Positions 42,050 to 49,226 of a stretch of DNA of 64,000 nucleotides are shown here, one piece after another; position 1 is the first letter of the stretch, and the number at the start of each line of letters is the position of its first letter. The notes beneath the pieces are model-generated. The model was given only the letters and a program-made list of their open reading frames with translations, ran no database searches and was not told where the DNA came from. The DNA lies in the NCBI RefSeq assembly GCF_000935125.1, contig NZ_JRKI01000029.1, positions 558,001 to 622,000 of the forward strand, in the 5' to 3' direction. Both the position numbers and the translations under genes were made by a program. This DNA is from Streptomyces natalensis ATCC 27448. Its GTDB lineage: Bacteria; Actinomycetota; Actinomycetes; Streptomycetales; Streptomycetaceae.

Positions 42050-42819
42050 CGGAGGGTGTAGCCGCCGTCGGTGTAGAGCGTGGAGCCCGTGGTGAAGCCG
42101 TTGGTGAAGAGGAAGACCACGGCCTGCGCGATCTCGTCCTCGGTGGCAGGGCGACCCAGGAGGGCATCGCGGCGGTACTGCGCGAAGGCGGCCTCGCGGG
42201 CGGCGTCGGGGCGGTTCGACCAGAGGTGACCGTCGACGGTGCCGGGCGCCACCGCATTGACCCGGACCGGGGCCAGTTCCACCGCCAGGCCCCGGCCCAG
42301 GCCCTCGATCGCGGCGTTGCAGGCGACGTACGCGGGGGCGGGACCGGCCGGGCGCGCCGAGGCCGCGCCCGACATCAGCACGACGGAGCCGTCCTCGGCC
42401 AGCTTGGGAGCGGCACGGCGCACCGCGTGGTACTGGCCCCAGAACTTGGAGTCGAAGGGCGACGCGGCGTCCTCGTCGCTCAGTTCGCGCATCGGGCCGA
42501 CCTGGTAGGAGGCGGCGGAGGTGAAGAGGTGGTCGACGCGCTCGATCCCGTCGAAGAAGGCGGCGAGCGACTCGGTGTCGCCCGTGTCCACGACGCGCCA
42601 GGTGGCCGCCGCGCCCAGCTCGTCGGCGGCGGCCTCCAGTCGCGCCGCGGTGCGGCCGCCGAGCACCACTCGGGCGCCGGCGGCCACCACCCGGTGCGCG
42701 ACCCGCAGTCCAATACCGGATCCGCCGCCGATCAGGACGACCGTCCGGCCCCGCAGACCCTCGGCACCGCCCTCGACGGCCGGACGGGGGACGGTGACGC
42801 CGACGGTGGCCTGGCTCAT
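42046..42819 (-). CDS. Short-chain dehydrogenase/reductase
   Basis: This 257-residue SDR has the cofactor motif VVLIGGGSGIGLRVA (GGGSGIG in place of TGxxxGIG) and VNAVAPGTVDGHLWSNRP. Its active site is atypical: the catalytic segment reads VVLMSGAASARPAGPAPAYV followed by ACNAAIEGL. YVACN aligns with YxxxK, leaving Asn where Lys is expected. Similar divergent SDRs exist in actinobacteria, so it may be functional with altered chemistry. GAGGA precedes the ATG. It is convergent with the GlxA gene, with a 4-bp overlap of stop codons. Confidence 0.88.
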   Translation of the reverse strand: MSQATVGVTVPRPAVEGGAEGLRGRTVVLIGGGSGIGLRVAHRVVAAGARVVLGGRTAARLEAAADELGAAATWRVVDTGDTESLAAFFDGIERVDHLFTSAASYQVGPMRELSDEDAASPFDSKFWGQYHAVRRAAPKLAEDGSVVLMSGAASARPAGPAPAYVACNAAIEGLGRGLAVELAPVRVNAVAPGTVDGHLWSNRPDAAREAAFAQYRRDALLGRPATEDEIAQAVVFLFTNGFTTGSTLYTDGGYTLR

Positions 42820-43316
42820 GTGGTTCCTCGCTCACATACGTTGTGGTGTGGTGGCGGCTGCGGTGATCGCGGATGCCGTGCGTGCCGTTGACGTGATTGC
42901 CGTTGGCGTGACTGCGGTTGCCGTAGGTGCGGCTGCCGCGTATACGGCCGGCGTTGCGTGATCACTGCGCCATATCGCCCAACCGCCGTATCCCCGGCCG
43001 TATTCCCGAACCCCCGGCCAGCGAACTCCATGGTTCGCGGACCGGGCGCGTAGTGCCCCTCCCCCGGCAGGGAACGGACCGCATGAGGCGTCCCGGCCTG
43101 CTGTCTTCGACACCTGGATACCTGGACACCTGGATACCCGGGCACCTGCCGCTGACGTGCAGGTCTTGATCGGACGGGTGACGTGCCGACACTTTGATAT
43201 GAGCGCGGTGGTTAGGGGGTGTGGCAGTGCGTTGCGAGCGTCCACGAAGGGCCGCTCCGGAGGTACGAGGGTCGTGCCGCCGCCTTGAACGCACCTGCTG
43301 GAAAGGGATACAGGTC
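42820..43316. other. 497-bp intergenic region with degenerate repeats
   Basis: No supported gene. The first 140 bp carry drifting copies of a gccgttggcgtgac-like unit (42870-42955). An 8-bp array lies at 43112-43151. Two tgacgtgc copies about 26 bp apart (43153, 43179) precede the secreted repeat protein and may belong to its promoter. Confidence 0.5.
43112..43151. repeat. 8-bp tandem repeat (acctggat type)
   Basis: Five copies start at 43112, 43120, 43128, 43136 and 43144. The first three differ only in the last base and the last two are diverged. Confidence 0.85.
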
Positions 43317-43688
43317 GTGAAGATCGCCAAGGCTGCTGCGGGTGTTGTCGGTGTCGCGCTGGCTCTGGGGGCCGCCTCCCCCGCACTTGCGGCTTCCGGG
43401 CCGCACGGTGAGAAGGCGCTGACGAACAGCGACACCGTCACCAAGAACGACGTGAAGAACCCGCTCGCCGGCCTCGACATCGACGGGCTCGTCAGCTCGG
43501 TCGACAAGGTCGCCGGCAAGCTGAAGACGCCCAACAGCACCCACGCCAAGACGCACAGTGGTGACCAGGCCAAGACGGCGCACGTCGCTCACCACCCCAA
43601 GACCCACAGTGGTGGCCACGCCAAGACGGCGCACGTCGGTGACCACGCCAAGACCCACAGTGCTGGGCACGGAAAGGCCGGTCGATGA
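43317..43688 (+). CDS. Small secreted His-rich repeat protein
   Basis: This 123-residue protein starts at a GTG after GAAAGG. It has a clear signal peptide (KIAKAAAGVVGVALALGAAS, cleavage near ALA-ASG), an NPLAGLDIDGLVSSVDKVAG segment and a C-terminal repeat domain. The unit KTHSGGHAKTAHVGDHA (17 residues, 51 bp) occurs about two and a half times. The domain is very rich in His, Lys and Thr and could bind metal or anionic polymer. No family is recognised. A terminator follows. It is probably an exported monocistronic product of unknown role. Confidence 0.75.
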   Translation: MKIAKAAAGVVGVALALGAASPALAASGPHGEKALTNSDTVTKNDVKNPLAGLDIDGLVSSVDKVAGKLKTPNSTHAKTHSGDQAKTAHVAHHPKTHSGGHAKTAHVGDHAKTHSAGHGKAGR

Positions 43689-43713
43689 CCTTCTTCGTCA
43701 ACTGGTGAGATTC

Positions 43714-43743
43714 GGCGCCCCTGGCATCCGGTCCAGGGGCGCC
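43714..43743 (+). terminator. Terminator after the His-rich protein gene
   Basis: A perfect 11-bp stem (43714-43724 ggcgcccctgg and 43733-43743) with an 8-base loop lies 25 bp beyond the stop codon. Confidence 0.85.
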
Positions 43744-43782
43744 GGTCGGCTGTCCGGGGCCGTTTCGCCTTCGGACACCCCT

Positions 43783-44106
43783 TCAGACCGTGGGTGCTTC
43801 GGTCAGGGAATCCACCGCCGGCTCGCCCGCGGTCTCGATCAACGCCCGCAGCGCCTTCACCAGGCCGGTGCGCTGGTGGGCGGGCAAGCGGGCAAGCGGG
43901 CAAGCGGGCAAGCGGGCAAGCGGGCAAGCGGGCAAGCGGGCAACGATCTCGTCGTACCGGCGGGCCAGGACCTTCTCGACCGGTTGCCGGCCCGCCGTCG
44001 TGAGGCGCAGGACCAGCTCGCGGCGGTCTTCCGGGTTGACCTGCCGGTCCACGAGGCCGAGGGTTTCGAGTTTGTCCACCATGCGCATCGCCGTGGAGGG
44101 GTTCAC
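43783..44106 (-). pseudogene. N-terminally truncated MarR regulator carrying an 8-bp repeat expansion
   Basis: The frame begins at the MarR recognition helix, NPSTAMRMVDKLETLGLVDR, continues through the wing NPEDRRELVLRLTTAGR and ends RTGLVKALRALIETAGEPAV. The first ~45 residues and helices of a normal MarR protein are absent, because the 3-prime end of the mycothiol-enzyme gene abuts 16 bp upstream. Between wing and C-terminal helix, eight copies of an 8-bp unit (43881-43944) add LPACPLAR peptides. Two copies would give an ordinary MarR sequence, and the six extra (48 bp) preserve the frame. Confidence 0.75.
43881..43944 (-). repeat. 8-bp microsatellite (cgggcaag x8) inside the MarR fragment
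   Basis: Seven exact copies and a final cgggcaac run without interruption. The unit length is not a multiple of three, so copy-number change would shift the MarR reading frame. Confidence 0.95.
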
Positions 44107-44111
44107 ATCCG

Positions 44112-44137
44112 TCCAGTAGGGGTCAGATCCAGTAGGG
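44112..44137 (-). repeat. 16-bp-period duplication at the mycothiol-enzyme stop codon
   Basis: The string tccagtaggg occurs at 44112-44121 and 44128-44137. The second copy encodes the last residues (PYW) just before the stop; the first lies beyond the stop, at the junction with the truncated MarR gene. Confidence 0.75.
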
Positions 44138-44875
44138 CGCCGGGGGCACCTCGTCGGCTCCGGACGCCGTCAGGCCCGTGCCGGGTGAGCGTCCGGTGAG
44201 CCAGGCCAGGAGGGCGGACTGCGGGCCGGTGACGAGGGGGCCGCCGGGGGCGAGTTCATGGGAGAGGGCGGTGTCGGTCGCGGCGAAGCGCAGGGCGGGG
44301 GGATCGTCGCGGCGGTGCAGGGCCTCGACGAGGTCGTCGATGATCCAGCGTGCCGCGGCGGGCGGTACGTCGGCGAAGGTGTAACCGGCCGCCAAGTCGG
44401 CGTGGTGCACCTCCAGTTCGCGCAGCCGGGTGGGGATCAGGCTCGCGGGGGTGCGCAGTTCGCCGGTACGCATCCGCACCTCGGCGCGCCACGCCGCCTC
44501 GGGCAGGGAACGCACCGCCTCCTCGAACCGGGCGGCGGTGTCGGCGATATCGGCGATCAGCGCGGCGACCGGCCGCGTTGCGCCCGCTTCGATCTCGGCG
44601 GCGCGGGCCTCCATGCTCGCGTACTGCGGGGTCTCGACTCCGGTGCGGGCCCAGGCCAGCAGTCGGCAGAGGCTGTCGGTGGCCCGTGCGACATGGGTGA
44701 TCACATGGCCGCGGGTCCATGGCGGTACGAGGGTCGGGCCGCCGATCCGGTCGTCGGTGAGGGCGGTGAGGGTGGCCATGAACCGGGCGGTGGACTCGGC
44801 TACCTCGGCCATCTCGGCCACCCCGGGTGTCTCGGTCGGCTTGCCGAGGGGGTGCTGCGCCTCGATCTCCTGCAT
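44123..44875 (-). CDS. Mycothiol-dependent maleylpyruvate isomerase family protein
   Basis: This protein of about 250 residues starts at the ATG at 44875, behind CGAGG. The MDMPI N-terminal bundle carries PWTRGHVITHVARATDSLCR (first His ligand) and LRELEVHHADLAAGY (Glu and His ligands). The C-terminal portion has LRFAATD and ALLAWLTGRSPGTGL, typical of the family. It uses mycothiol for isomerase or transferase chemistry on an unknown substrate. It is the second member of this family in the window. Its 3-prime end is duplicated at the junction with the MarR fragment. Confidence 0.92.
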   Translation of the reverse strand: MQEIEAQHPLGKPTETPGVAEMAEVAESTARFMATLTALTDDRIGGPTLVPPWTRGHVITHVARATDSLCRLLAWARTGVETPQYASMEARAAEIEAGATRPVAALIADIADTAARFEEAVRSLPEAAWRAEVRMRTGELRTPASLIPTRLRELEVHHADLAAGYTFADVPPAAARWIIDDLVEALHRRDDPPALRFAATDTALSHELAPGGPLVTGPQSALLAWLTGRSPGTGLTASGADEVPPAPYWI

Positions 44876-45095
44876 GACCTCGCCCCCGTTTGATGCATCC
44901 GCATTGCGGAATAGAAGATTCGCACGGCGGTAAGTGTGTTGACTGTAAGGAGGAGGGCTCTCAGCAGTCAACCGCTACGCCGAGCCCCCTCCCCGACTCC
45001 GCCCCGCCGCGCACGACTGTCCGACACTTCCACACGGCTGTCCGACAGTTCCGTTTGGGGCGAGCTACCCAACTCCACGCCATCTGGCGCGAGTT

Positions 45096-45124
45096 TTGAC
45101 CATATTGAGTGAATTAAGTTGTAT
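45096..45124 (+). promoter_or_regulatory. Candidate promoter of the Ole-like cluster
   Basis: TTGACC (45096-45101) and TTGTAT (45119-45124) are separated by 17 bp, in an AT-rich island upstream of the ole-like genes. The -35 is close to consensus, the -10 weaker. Confidence 0.45.
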
Positions 45125-45161
45125 GGGCGGCGAGTTCGCTGTTCGTCCTGAATATCGTGGT

Positions 45162-45326
45162 GTGGTGAGCGATGTTCCGCGTGGCCGTCTGGCCACCCTC
45201 GCCGTCCATCTGCCGTCCCGCTACCGGACCACGGAGGAGACCCGGGCGGGGATCGCGGCGTCCGGTGAGGACGCCGCCGAGCAACTCGGCCGCCGCCTCC
45301 GCGACTTCCTCCAGGAGACCGCATGA
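45162..45326 (+). pseudogene. Short fragment ahead of oleC, possible OleA/OleB remnant
   Basis: The 54-codon frame encodes PRGRLATLAVHLPSRYRTTE, which resembles the first strand of a ketosynthase III (OleA-like) protein. It runs straight into GEDAAEQLGRRLRDFLQETA, which resembles the last helix of an alpha/beta hydrolase such as OleB. Its stop overlaps the oleC start in an ATGA arrangement. One explanation is a deletion fusing the start of oleA to the end of oleB. It could instead be a genuine small protein; the similarity is weak over such a short length. Confidence 0.4.
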
Positions 45327-46927
45327 CGGCGGACGGCGTGGGGCTCTACACCGAGGTGGCACGGCTGGCCCGGTCCCGGCCCGACGCCACGGCGCTGGTC
45401 CGCGGACGCCGCGACGGTTCGGGGCAGGCCGTCAGCTACGCCCGGCTGTCGACGGGCTGCCACGCCGTGGCCGAGGCGCTGCGCGCGGCCGGGGTGCGCC
45501 GGGGCCACAAGGCGGTGACGATGACCGGGGATCCCTACGAACTGGTCGCCGTCGTCTACGGGTTGCTCGCCCTCGGCGCCGTCCCGGTCCTGGTGGACCC
45601 AGGGCTGCCCCGCGCCCGGCTGCGGGCCTGTCTGGACGAGGTGGCTCCCGAGGTGTTCATCGGCGAACCCCTGGCTCATCTGGCGCGGCGGGTGCTGCGC
45701 TGGGCGCCCGGTCACATCCGTACGCCCCTGGTGACCCGTCGCGCGCTGCCGGGGCTGGGGCGGGCGGTGCCGGTGGTGGTGCCGGACGCGGCCGGGCCGG
45801 GCCTGGAGGCCGCCGAACCCGGTGCGGAGGAGCTGGCGGTCATCGCCTTCACCTCGGGCTCCACCGGCGTGCCCAAGGGGGTGGAGTACCGGTACGGCAC
45901 CCTGGCCGGGCAGGTCGAGGCGCTGCGCGCGGTACTGGCCCTCGATCCGGGCGGGGTGCTGCTGTCCGGCTTCCTGCCCCTCGTCCTCCTCGGCCCGGCC
46001 CTCGGGATCACCACCCTCTCCCCGGCCCTGCGCCACCACGCCCCGGCCCGTACGCGTCCCGAGCGTCTGCTGCGTCCCCTGCTGGAACACCGCGCCTCGG
46101 TGGTCGCCGGCTCGCCCGCCGTCCTCGGCCTGCTGGCCGGCCACTGTGTACGCCACGGTCTGCGGCTGCCGTCCGTCGACCGGGTGCTGTCCTTCGGTGC
46201 CCCGTTGCGCGCCGGGCTCGCCGAGGCGTGGGGTTCGGTGCTCCGCGCGGACGCCGAGGTGCTCAGCGTCTACGGCGCCACCGAATGCCTTCCGGTCAGC
46301 GCCGTCACCACGCGGGAACTGTCGGCACTGCGGGCCGCTGGGCACGGTGCGCTCTCGGGGACATGCGTCGGCCGTCCCGTGGCCGGGGTCGAGGTGCGCG
46401 TACTGGGGGTCGACGACACCGGAGTGGGCGAGATCGCGGTCGCCGGGCGCAACATCAGTCCCGCGTATCACGCCCGCCCGCGAGCCACCGCCGATGCCAA
46501 GGTCGCCACCGACTGCGGGCTGCTGCACCGCACCGGTGACCTGGGACATCTCGACGGCGAGGGCCGCCTCTGGTTCCACGGCCGCGCGTCCCAGCGCGTC
46601 ACCGGCGACAACTTCGTCCTGAACACCGAGGACATCGAAACGGCGGCCGATACGGCACCGGGCGTACGGCGCACCGCCCTGGTCGGCCTCGGCCCGGCCG
46701 GGCGGCAACGGGCCGTGCTCTGCGTCGAGTTGGAACGGTGCGGCAGGAGGGAACGCCGGGGCGCCGTCGCGGCCCTGCGGGAGGTCCTCCGGGGCCACCC
46801 GCAGGGCCACCACATCCGTTCCGTCCTCCTCCACCCCGGCTTTCCCACCGACATCCGCCACAACTCCAAGATCGACCGCGAGCGGCTGGCGGACTGGGCC
46901 GCCAAGCGGGCAGGAGGCAGCGCATGA
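45323..46927 (+). CDS. oleC: OleC-like AMP-dependent synthetase (beta-lactone synthetase family)
   Basis: This 534-residue adenylate-forming enzyme has the A3 loop AFTSGSTGVPKGVEYRYGTL, the A5 motif VYGATECLP and A8 GDLGHLDGEGRLWFHGRASQ. The C-terminal lysine region is IRHNSKIDRERLADWAAK. The FLPLVLLGPALGITTLSP segment and the RHNSKI ending match OleC of long-chain olefin biosynthesis, which converts 2-alkyl-3-hydroxy acids to beta-lactones. It overlaps the upstream fragment and the downstream reductase by 4 bp each. Intact OleA and OleB partners are missing here. Confidence 0.85.
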   Translation: MTADGVGLYTEVARLARSRPDATALVRGRRDGSGQAVSYARLSTGCHAVAEALRAAGVRRGHKAVTMTGDPYELVAVVYGLLALGAVPVLVDPGLPRARLRACLDEVAPEVFIGEPLAHLARRVLRWAPGHIRTPLVTRRALPGLGRAVPVVVPDAAGPGLEAAEPGAEELAVIAFTSGSTGVPKGVEYRYGTLAGQVEALRAVLALDPGGVLLSGFLPLVLLGPALGITTLSPALRHHAPARTRPERLLRPLLEHRASVVAGSPAVLGLLAGHCVRHGLRLPSVDRVLSFGAPLRAGLAEAWGSVLRADAEVLSVYGATECLPVSAVTTRELSALRAAGHGALSGTCVGRPVAGVEVRVLGVDDTGVGEIAVAGRNISPAYHARPRATADAKVATDCGLLHRTGDLGHLDGEGRLWFHGRASQRVTGDNFVLNTEDIETAADTAPGVRRTALVGLGPAGRQRAVLCVELERCGRRERRGAVAALREVLRGHPQGHHIRSVLLHPGFPTDIRHNSKIDRERLADWAAKRAGGSA

Positions 46928-47946
46928 CCGGGGACCCCGCGTCCGGCCCCGCCCGGGTGCTCGTCACCGGAGGCAGCGGCTTTCTGGGCCGGGAGATCTG
47001 CCGTCGGCTCGTCGCCCGCGGCACCCCGACCCGCTCCCTCACCCGCCGCCCCAGCGCCGCCCTGGAGCGCCTCGGCGTCCACCAGTACCACGGCGACCTC
47101 GCCGATCCCGCCGTCGTGGCCCGGGCCGTCGCCGGATGCGACGCCGTCGTCCACAGCGCGGCCCTCGCCGGCGTCAGCGGGCCGACGCGCCCGTACTGGA
47201 TGACCAACGTCCACGGCACCCGCAACGTCCTCGACCAGTGCCGCGCGCACGCCGTCCGCACCCTGGTGTACACATCCACCGCCAGCGTCGTCTGCCCGCC
47301 GGACGGACTGCGCAACGCCGACGAGAGCGCGCCCTACCCCGTGCGCCACCTGGCCGCCTATCCCTGGACCAAGGCCCAGGCAGAACGGCTCGTCCTGGCG
47401 GCCAACCGCCCCTCCCTGGCCACCTGTTCCCTGCGCCCGCACCTCATCTGGGGCCCCGGCGACCCCCACTTCCTGCCCGCCCTGCGGCGCGCGGTCCGTG
47501 GCCGGTGTCTCTTCCTGCCCGGCGACGGCAGCAACCTCGTCGACACCACCCATGTGCGCACCGCCGCCCACGCCCATCTGCTCGCCCTGGACCTCCTCCA
47601 CCGACGCCAACCCGTCGGCGGCCGCGCCTACTTCATCACCCAGGACGACCCGCGGCCGCTGCGCATCATCGCCACGCTCTTCCTGGCCGCCGCCGGGGTC
47701 CGCGCCACATGGTGCCCGGTGCCCGTACGGCTGGCCCGTGCCGCGGCCGCGGCCCATGAGACGGCCGCACGCCTCGCCCGGACCACCGGCACCCGGGAAC
47801 TGAGCCGCTTCCTGGTGGCCGAACTCGTCCAGCCGCACTGGTTCGACCTCTCCGCGGCCCGGCACCACCTGGGATTCGTACCGCCGGTCGGCTTCTCGGA
47901 CGGGATCGCGGAACTGACCCGGGCGGACGGCCACGCGGCGCCCTGA
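46924..47946 (+). CDS. oleD: OleD-like NAD(P)-dependent reductase (3-beta-HSD family)
   Basis: This 340-residue extended SDR has the Rossmann motif VLVTGGSGFLGREICRRL, SAALAGVSGPTRPYWMTNVH then GTRNVLDQCR, the catalytic YPWTKAQAE (Tyr and Lys) and LRPHLIWGPGDPHF. These fit OleD, which reduces 2-alkyl-3-keto acids before OleC acts. Its ATG overlaps the oleC stop (ATGA). An array of 16-bp repeats separates it from the carrier-protein gene downstream. Confidence 0.87.
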   Translation: MTGDPASGPARVLVTGGSGFLGREICRRLVARGTPTRSLTRRPSAALERLGVHQYHGDLADPAVVARAVAGCDAVVHSAALAGVSGPTRPYWMTNVHGTRNVLDQCRAHAVRTLVYTSTASVVCPPDGLRNADESAPYPVRHLAAYPWTKAQAERLVLAANRPSLATCSLRPHLIWGPGDPHFLPALRRAVRGRCLFLPGDGSNLVDTTHVRTAAHAHLLALDLLHRRQPVGGRAYFITQDDPRPLRIIATLFLAAAGVRATWCPVPVRLARAAAAAHETAARLARTTGTRELSRFLVAELVQPHWFDLSAARHHLGFVPPVGFSDGIAELTRADGHAAP

Positions 47947-47959
47947 ACGAGCTTGCCCG

Positions 47960-48030
47960 CCAACGGAGTTACCCGCCACCGGACCTCTCCCCACCGGTCC
48001 TGTCCGCCACCGGTCCTGTCCGCCACCGGA
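47960..48030. repeat. 16-bp tandem array between oleD and the carrier protein
   Basis: Five copies of a ccaccggtcctgtccg-like unit start at 47960, 47976, 47991, 48007 and 48023, becoming more exact toward the carrier-protein gene. The final copy runs into its ribosome binding site. Confidence 0.88.
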
Positions 48031-48043
48031 AAGGAAGCCTGTC

Positions 48044-48307
48044 ATGGACGTGGACGACGCCGTCTACCGCACCGCGCGCACCCTCCTGAGCGAACGCTCC
48101 GGGGTCCCCGTCGAGGAGATCCGCCCCGACACCACCTTCGATGAGCTGGACGTGGACTCCCTCGCCCTCGCCGAGTTCGCCTTCATCCTGCGCGACGAGT
48201 TCTCCGTCCTGCTCACCACCCAGGACGTGAGCAAGAGGAGCACGCTGACCGACGTCGCCCGGATCCTGACCAAGCGGCTCGTCTCTCCCTCGCCCGCGGC
48301 ACCGTGA
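48044..48307 (+). CDS. Acyl carrier protein
   Basis: This 87-residue protein has the carrier-protein four-helix pattern and the phosphopantetheine attachment motif FDELDVDSLALAEFAFIL, with Ser in DSL. AAGGAAG precedes the ATG. It lies between OleD and a ketosynthase remnant, so the ancestral operon probably made an ACP-bound beta-keto intermediate. Canonical ole clusters use CoA thioesters and no dedicated ACP, so its presence suggests a variant pathway or a second gene set. Its stop region is duplicated (48300-48310 and 48314-48324). Confidence 0.9.
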   Translation: MDVDDAVYRTARTLLSERSGVPVEEIRPDTTFDELDVDSLALAEFAFILRDEFSVLLTTQDVSKRSTLTDVARILTKRLVSPSPAAP

Positions 48308-48317
48308 CCGGCCCACC

Positions 48318-48440
48318 GTGACCGCACCCATAGGCGCCCTCGGCCACAGCCTCGGGGCGGCCGGTGCGATCGAGGCTGCGGTCAGCCGTTCCTTCGGCTT
48401 CGGCGGCCACACCGCCGTCCTCGCCTTCCGCCGCCCCTGA
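48318..48440 (+). pseudogene. Ketoacyl-ACP synthase II remnant with internal deletion
   Basis: The 40-codon frame from a GTG encodes IGALGHSLGAAGAIEAAV, the segment around the second catalytic His of FabF-type ketosynthases. It is joined directly to SRSFGFGGHTAVLAFRR, the extreme C-terminus. About 55-60 intervening residues and the whole N-terminal part with the nucleophile Cys are missing. The fusion point (AAV/AVS) suggests a deletion between short homologous strings. It directly follows the acyl carrier protein gene, consistent with a former ACP-KAS pair. Confidence 0.8.
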
Positions 48441-48467
48441 CCGGCCGCCCGGCGGCAGCGGTAGTGC

Positions 48468-49226
48468 ATGATGCGGGGATCGGAAACAGGGGCGGCGAAG
48501 GCGGGGACGGGTGTGACGGCCGGCTGTGGGCGGGTGTTGCTGGTGGATGACGACGCCGCGATCCGGCGGTCGTTGGGGCGCGGACTGCGGTTGAACGGCT
48601 TCGCCGTCGACCTGGCGGACGGCGGCCGCGGCGCGCTGACCAGGCTGGCGGACGCGCCGCCGGACGTCGTGGTGCTGGACATCTCGATGCCCGACGTCGA
48701 CGGCATCGAGGTGTGCCGGCGCCTGCGGACGGACGGCAACGACATACCGGTGCTGATGCTGTCCGCCCTGGACGAGGTGACGGACCGGGTGGCCGGGCTC
48801 CAGGCAGGTGCCGACGACTACCTCGTCAAACCCTTCGCCCTGGACGAGCTGGTGCTGCGGCTGCATGCGCTGCTGCGCCGCCGCCCGCCCGCCGCCACCG
48901 AAACCGTACGGGTCGGGGGCCTGGAGCTGGACGCGGCGGCGCGCACCGTACGACTCGACGGCAGGCCGGTGGAGCTGACCCGGCGGGAGTTCGAGCTGCT
49001 CGAAGTGCTCGCCCGCAATGCGGGTCTGGTGCTGACCCGGGACCAGCTGCTGGACCGGGTGTGGGGCTACGACTTCGACGTCCGCACCGACGCGGTCGAC
49101 ACCTTCGTCAGCTATCTGCGCCGCAAGCTGGAGGCGGGCGGGCGGTCCCGGATCGTGCACACGGTGCGCGGTGTCGGTTTCGTCCTGCGCGACGGGACCA
49201 GCGGCGAGCGGGAGGGCCGGGCGTGA
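48468..49226 (+). CDS. OmpR-family response regulator (MprA-like)
   Basis: This protein of up to 252 residues has a receiver domain with VLLVDDDAAIRRSL, phospho-acceptor D71 in VVVLDISMPDVDG, and switch residues in LMLSALDE and YLVKPFALDEL. The winged helix has LTRREFELLEVLARNAG and VDTFVSYLRRKLE. The ATG at 48468 lacks a clear ribosome site, and the GTG at 48513, closer to the domain, is an alternative. It overlaps the following kinase gene by 4 bp. The sequence resembles the envelope-stress regulator MprA. Confidence 0.94.
   Translation: MMRGSETGAAKAGTGVTAGCGRVLLVDDDAAIRRSLGRGLRLNGFAVDLADGGRGALTRLADAPPDVVVLDISMPDVDGIEVCRRLRTDGNDIPVLMLSALDEVTDRVAGLQAGADDYLVKPFALDELVLRLHALLRRRPPAATETVRVGGLELDAAARTVRLDGRPVELTRREFELLEVLARNAGLVLTRDQLLDRVWGYDFDVRTDAVDTFVSYLRRKLEAGGRSRIVHTVRGVGFVLRDGTSGEREGRA

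Noticed and set aside
43881..43944. CRISPR array
   Set aside because: The repeat is an uninterrupted 8-bp microsatellite without spacers. No cas genes are present in the window.
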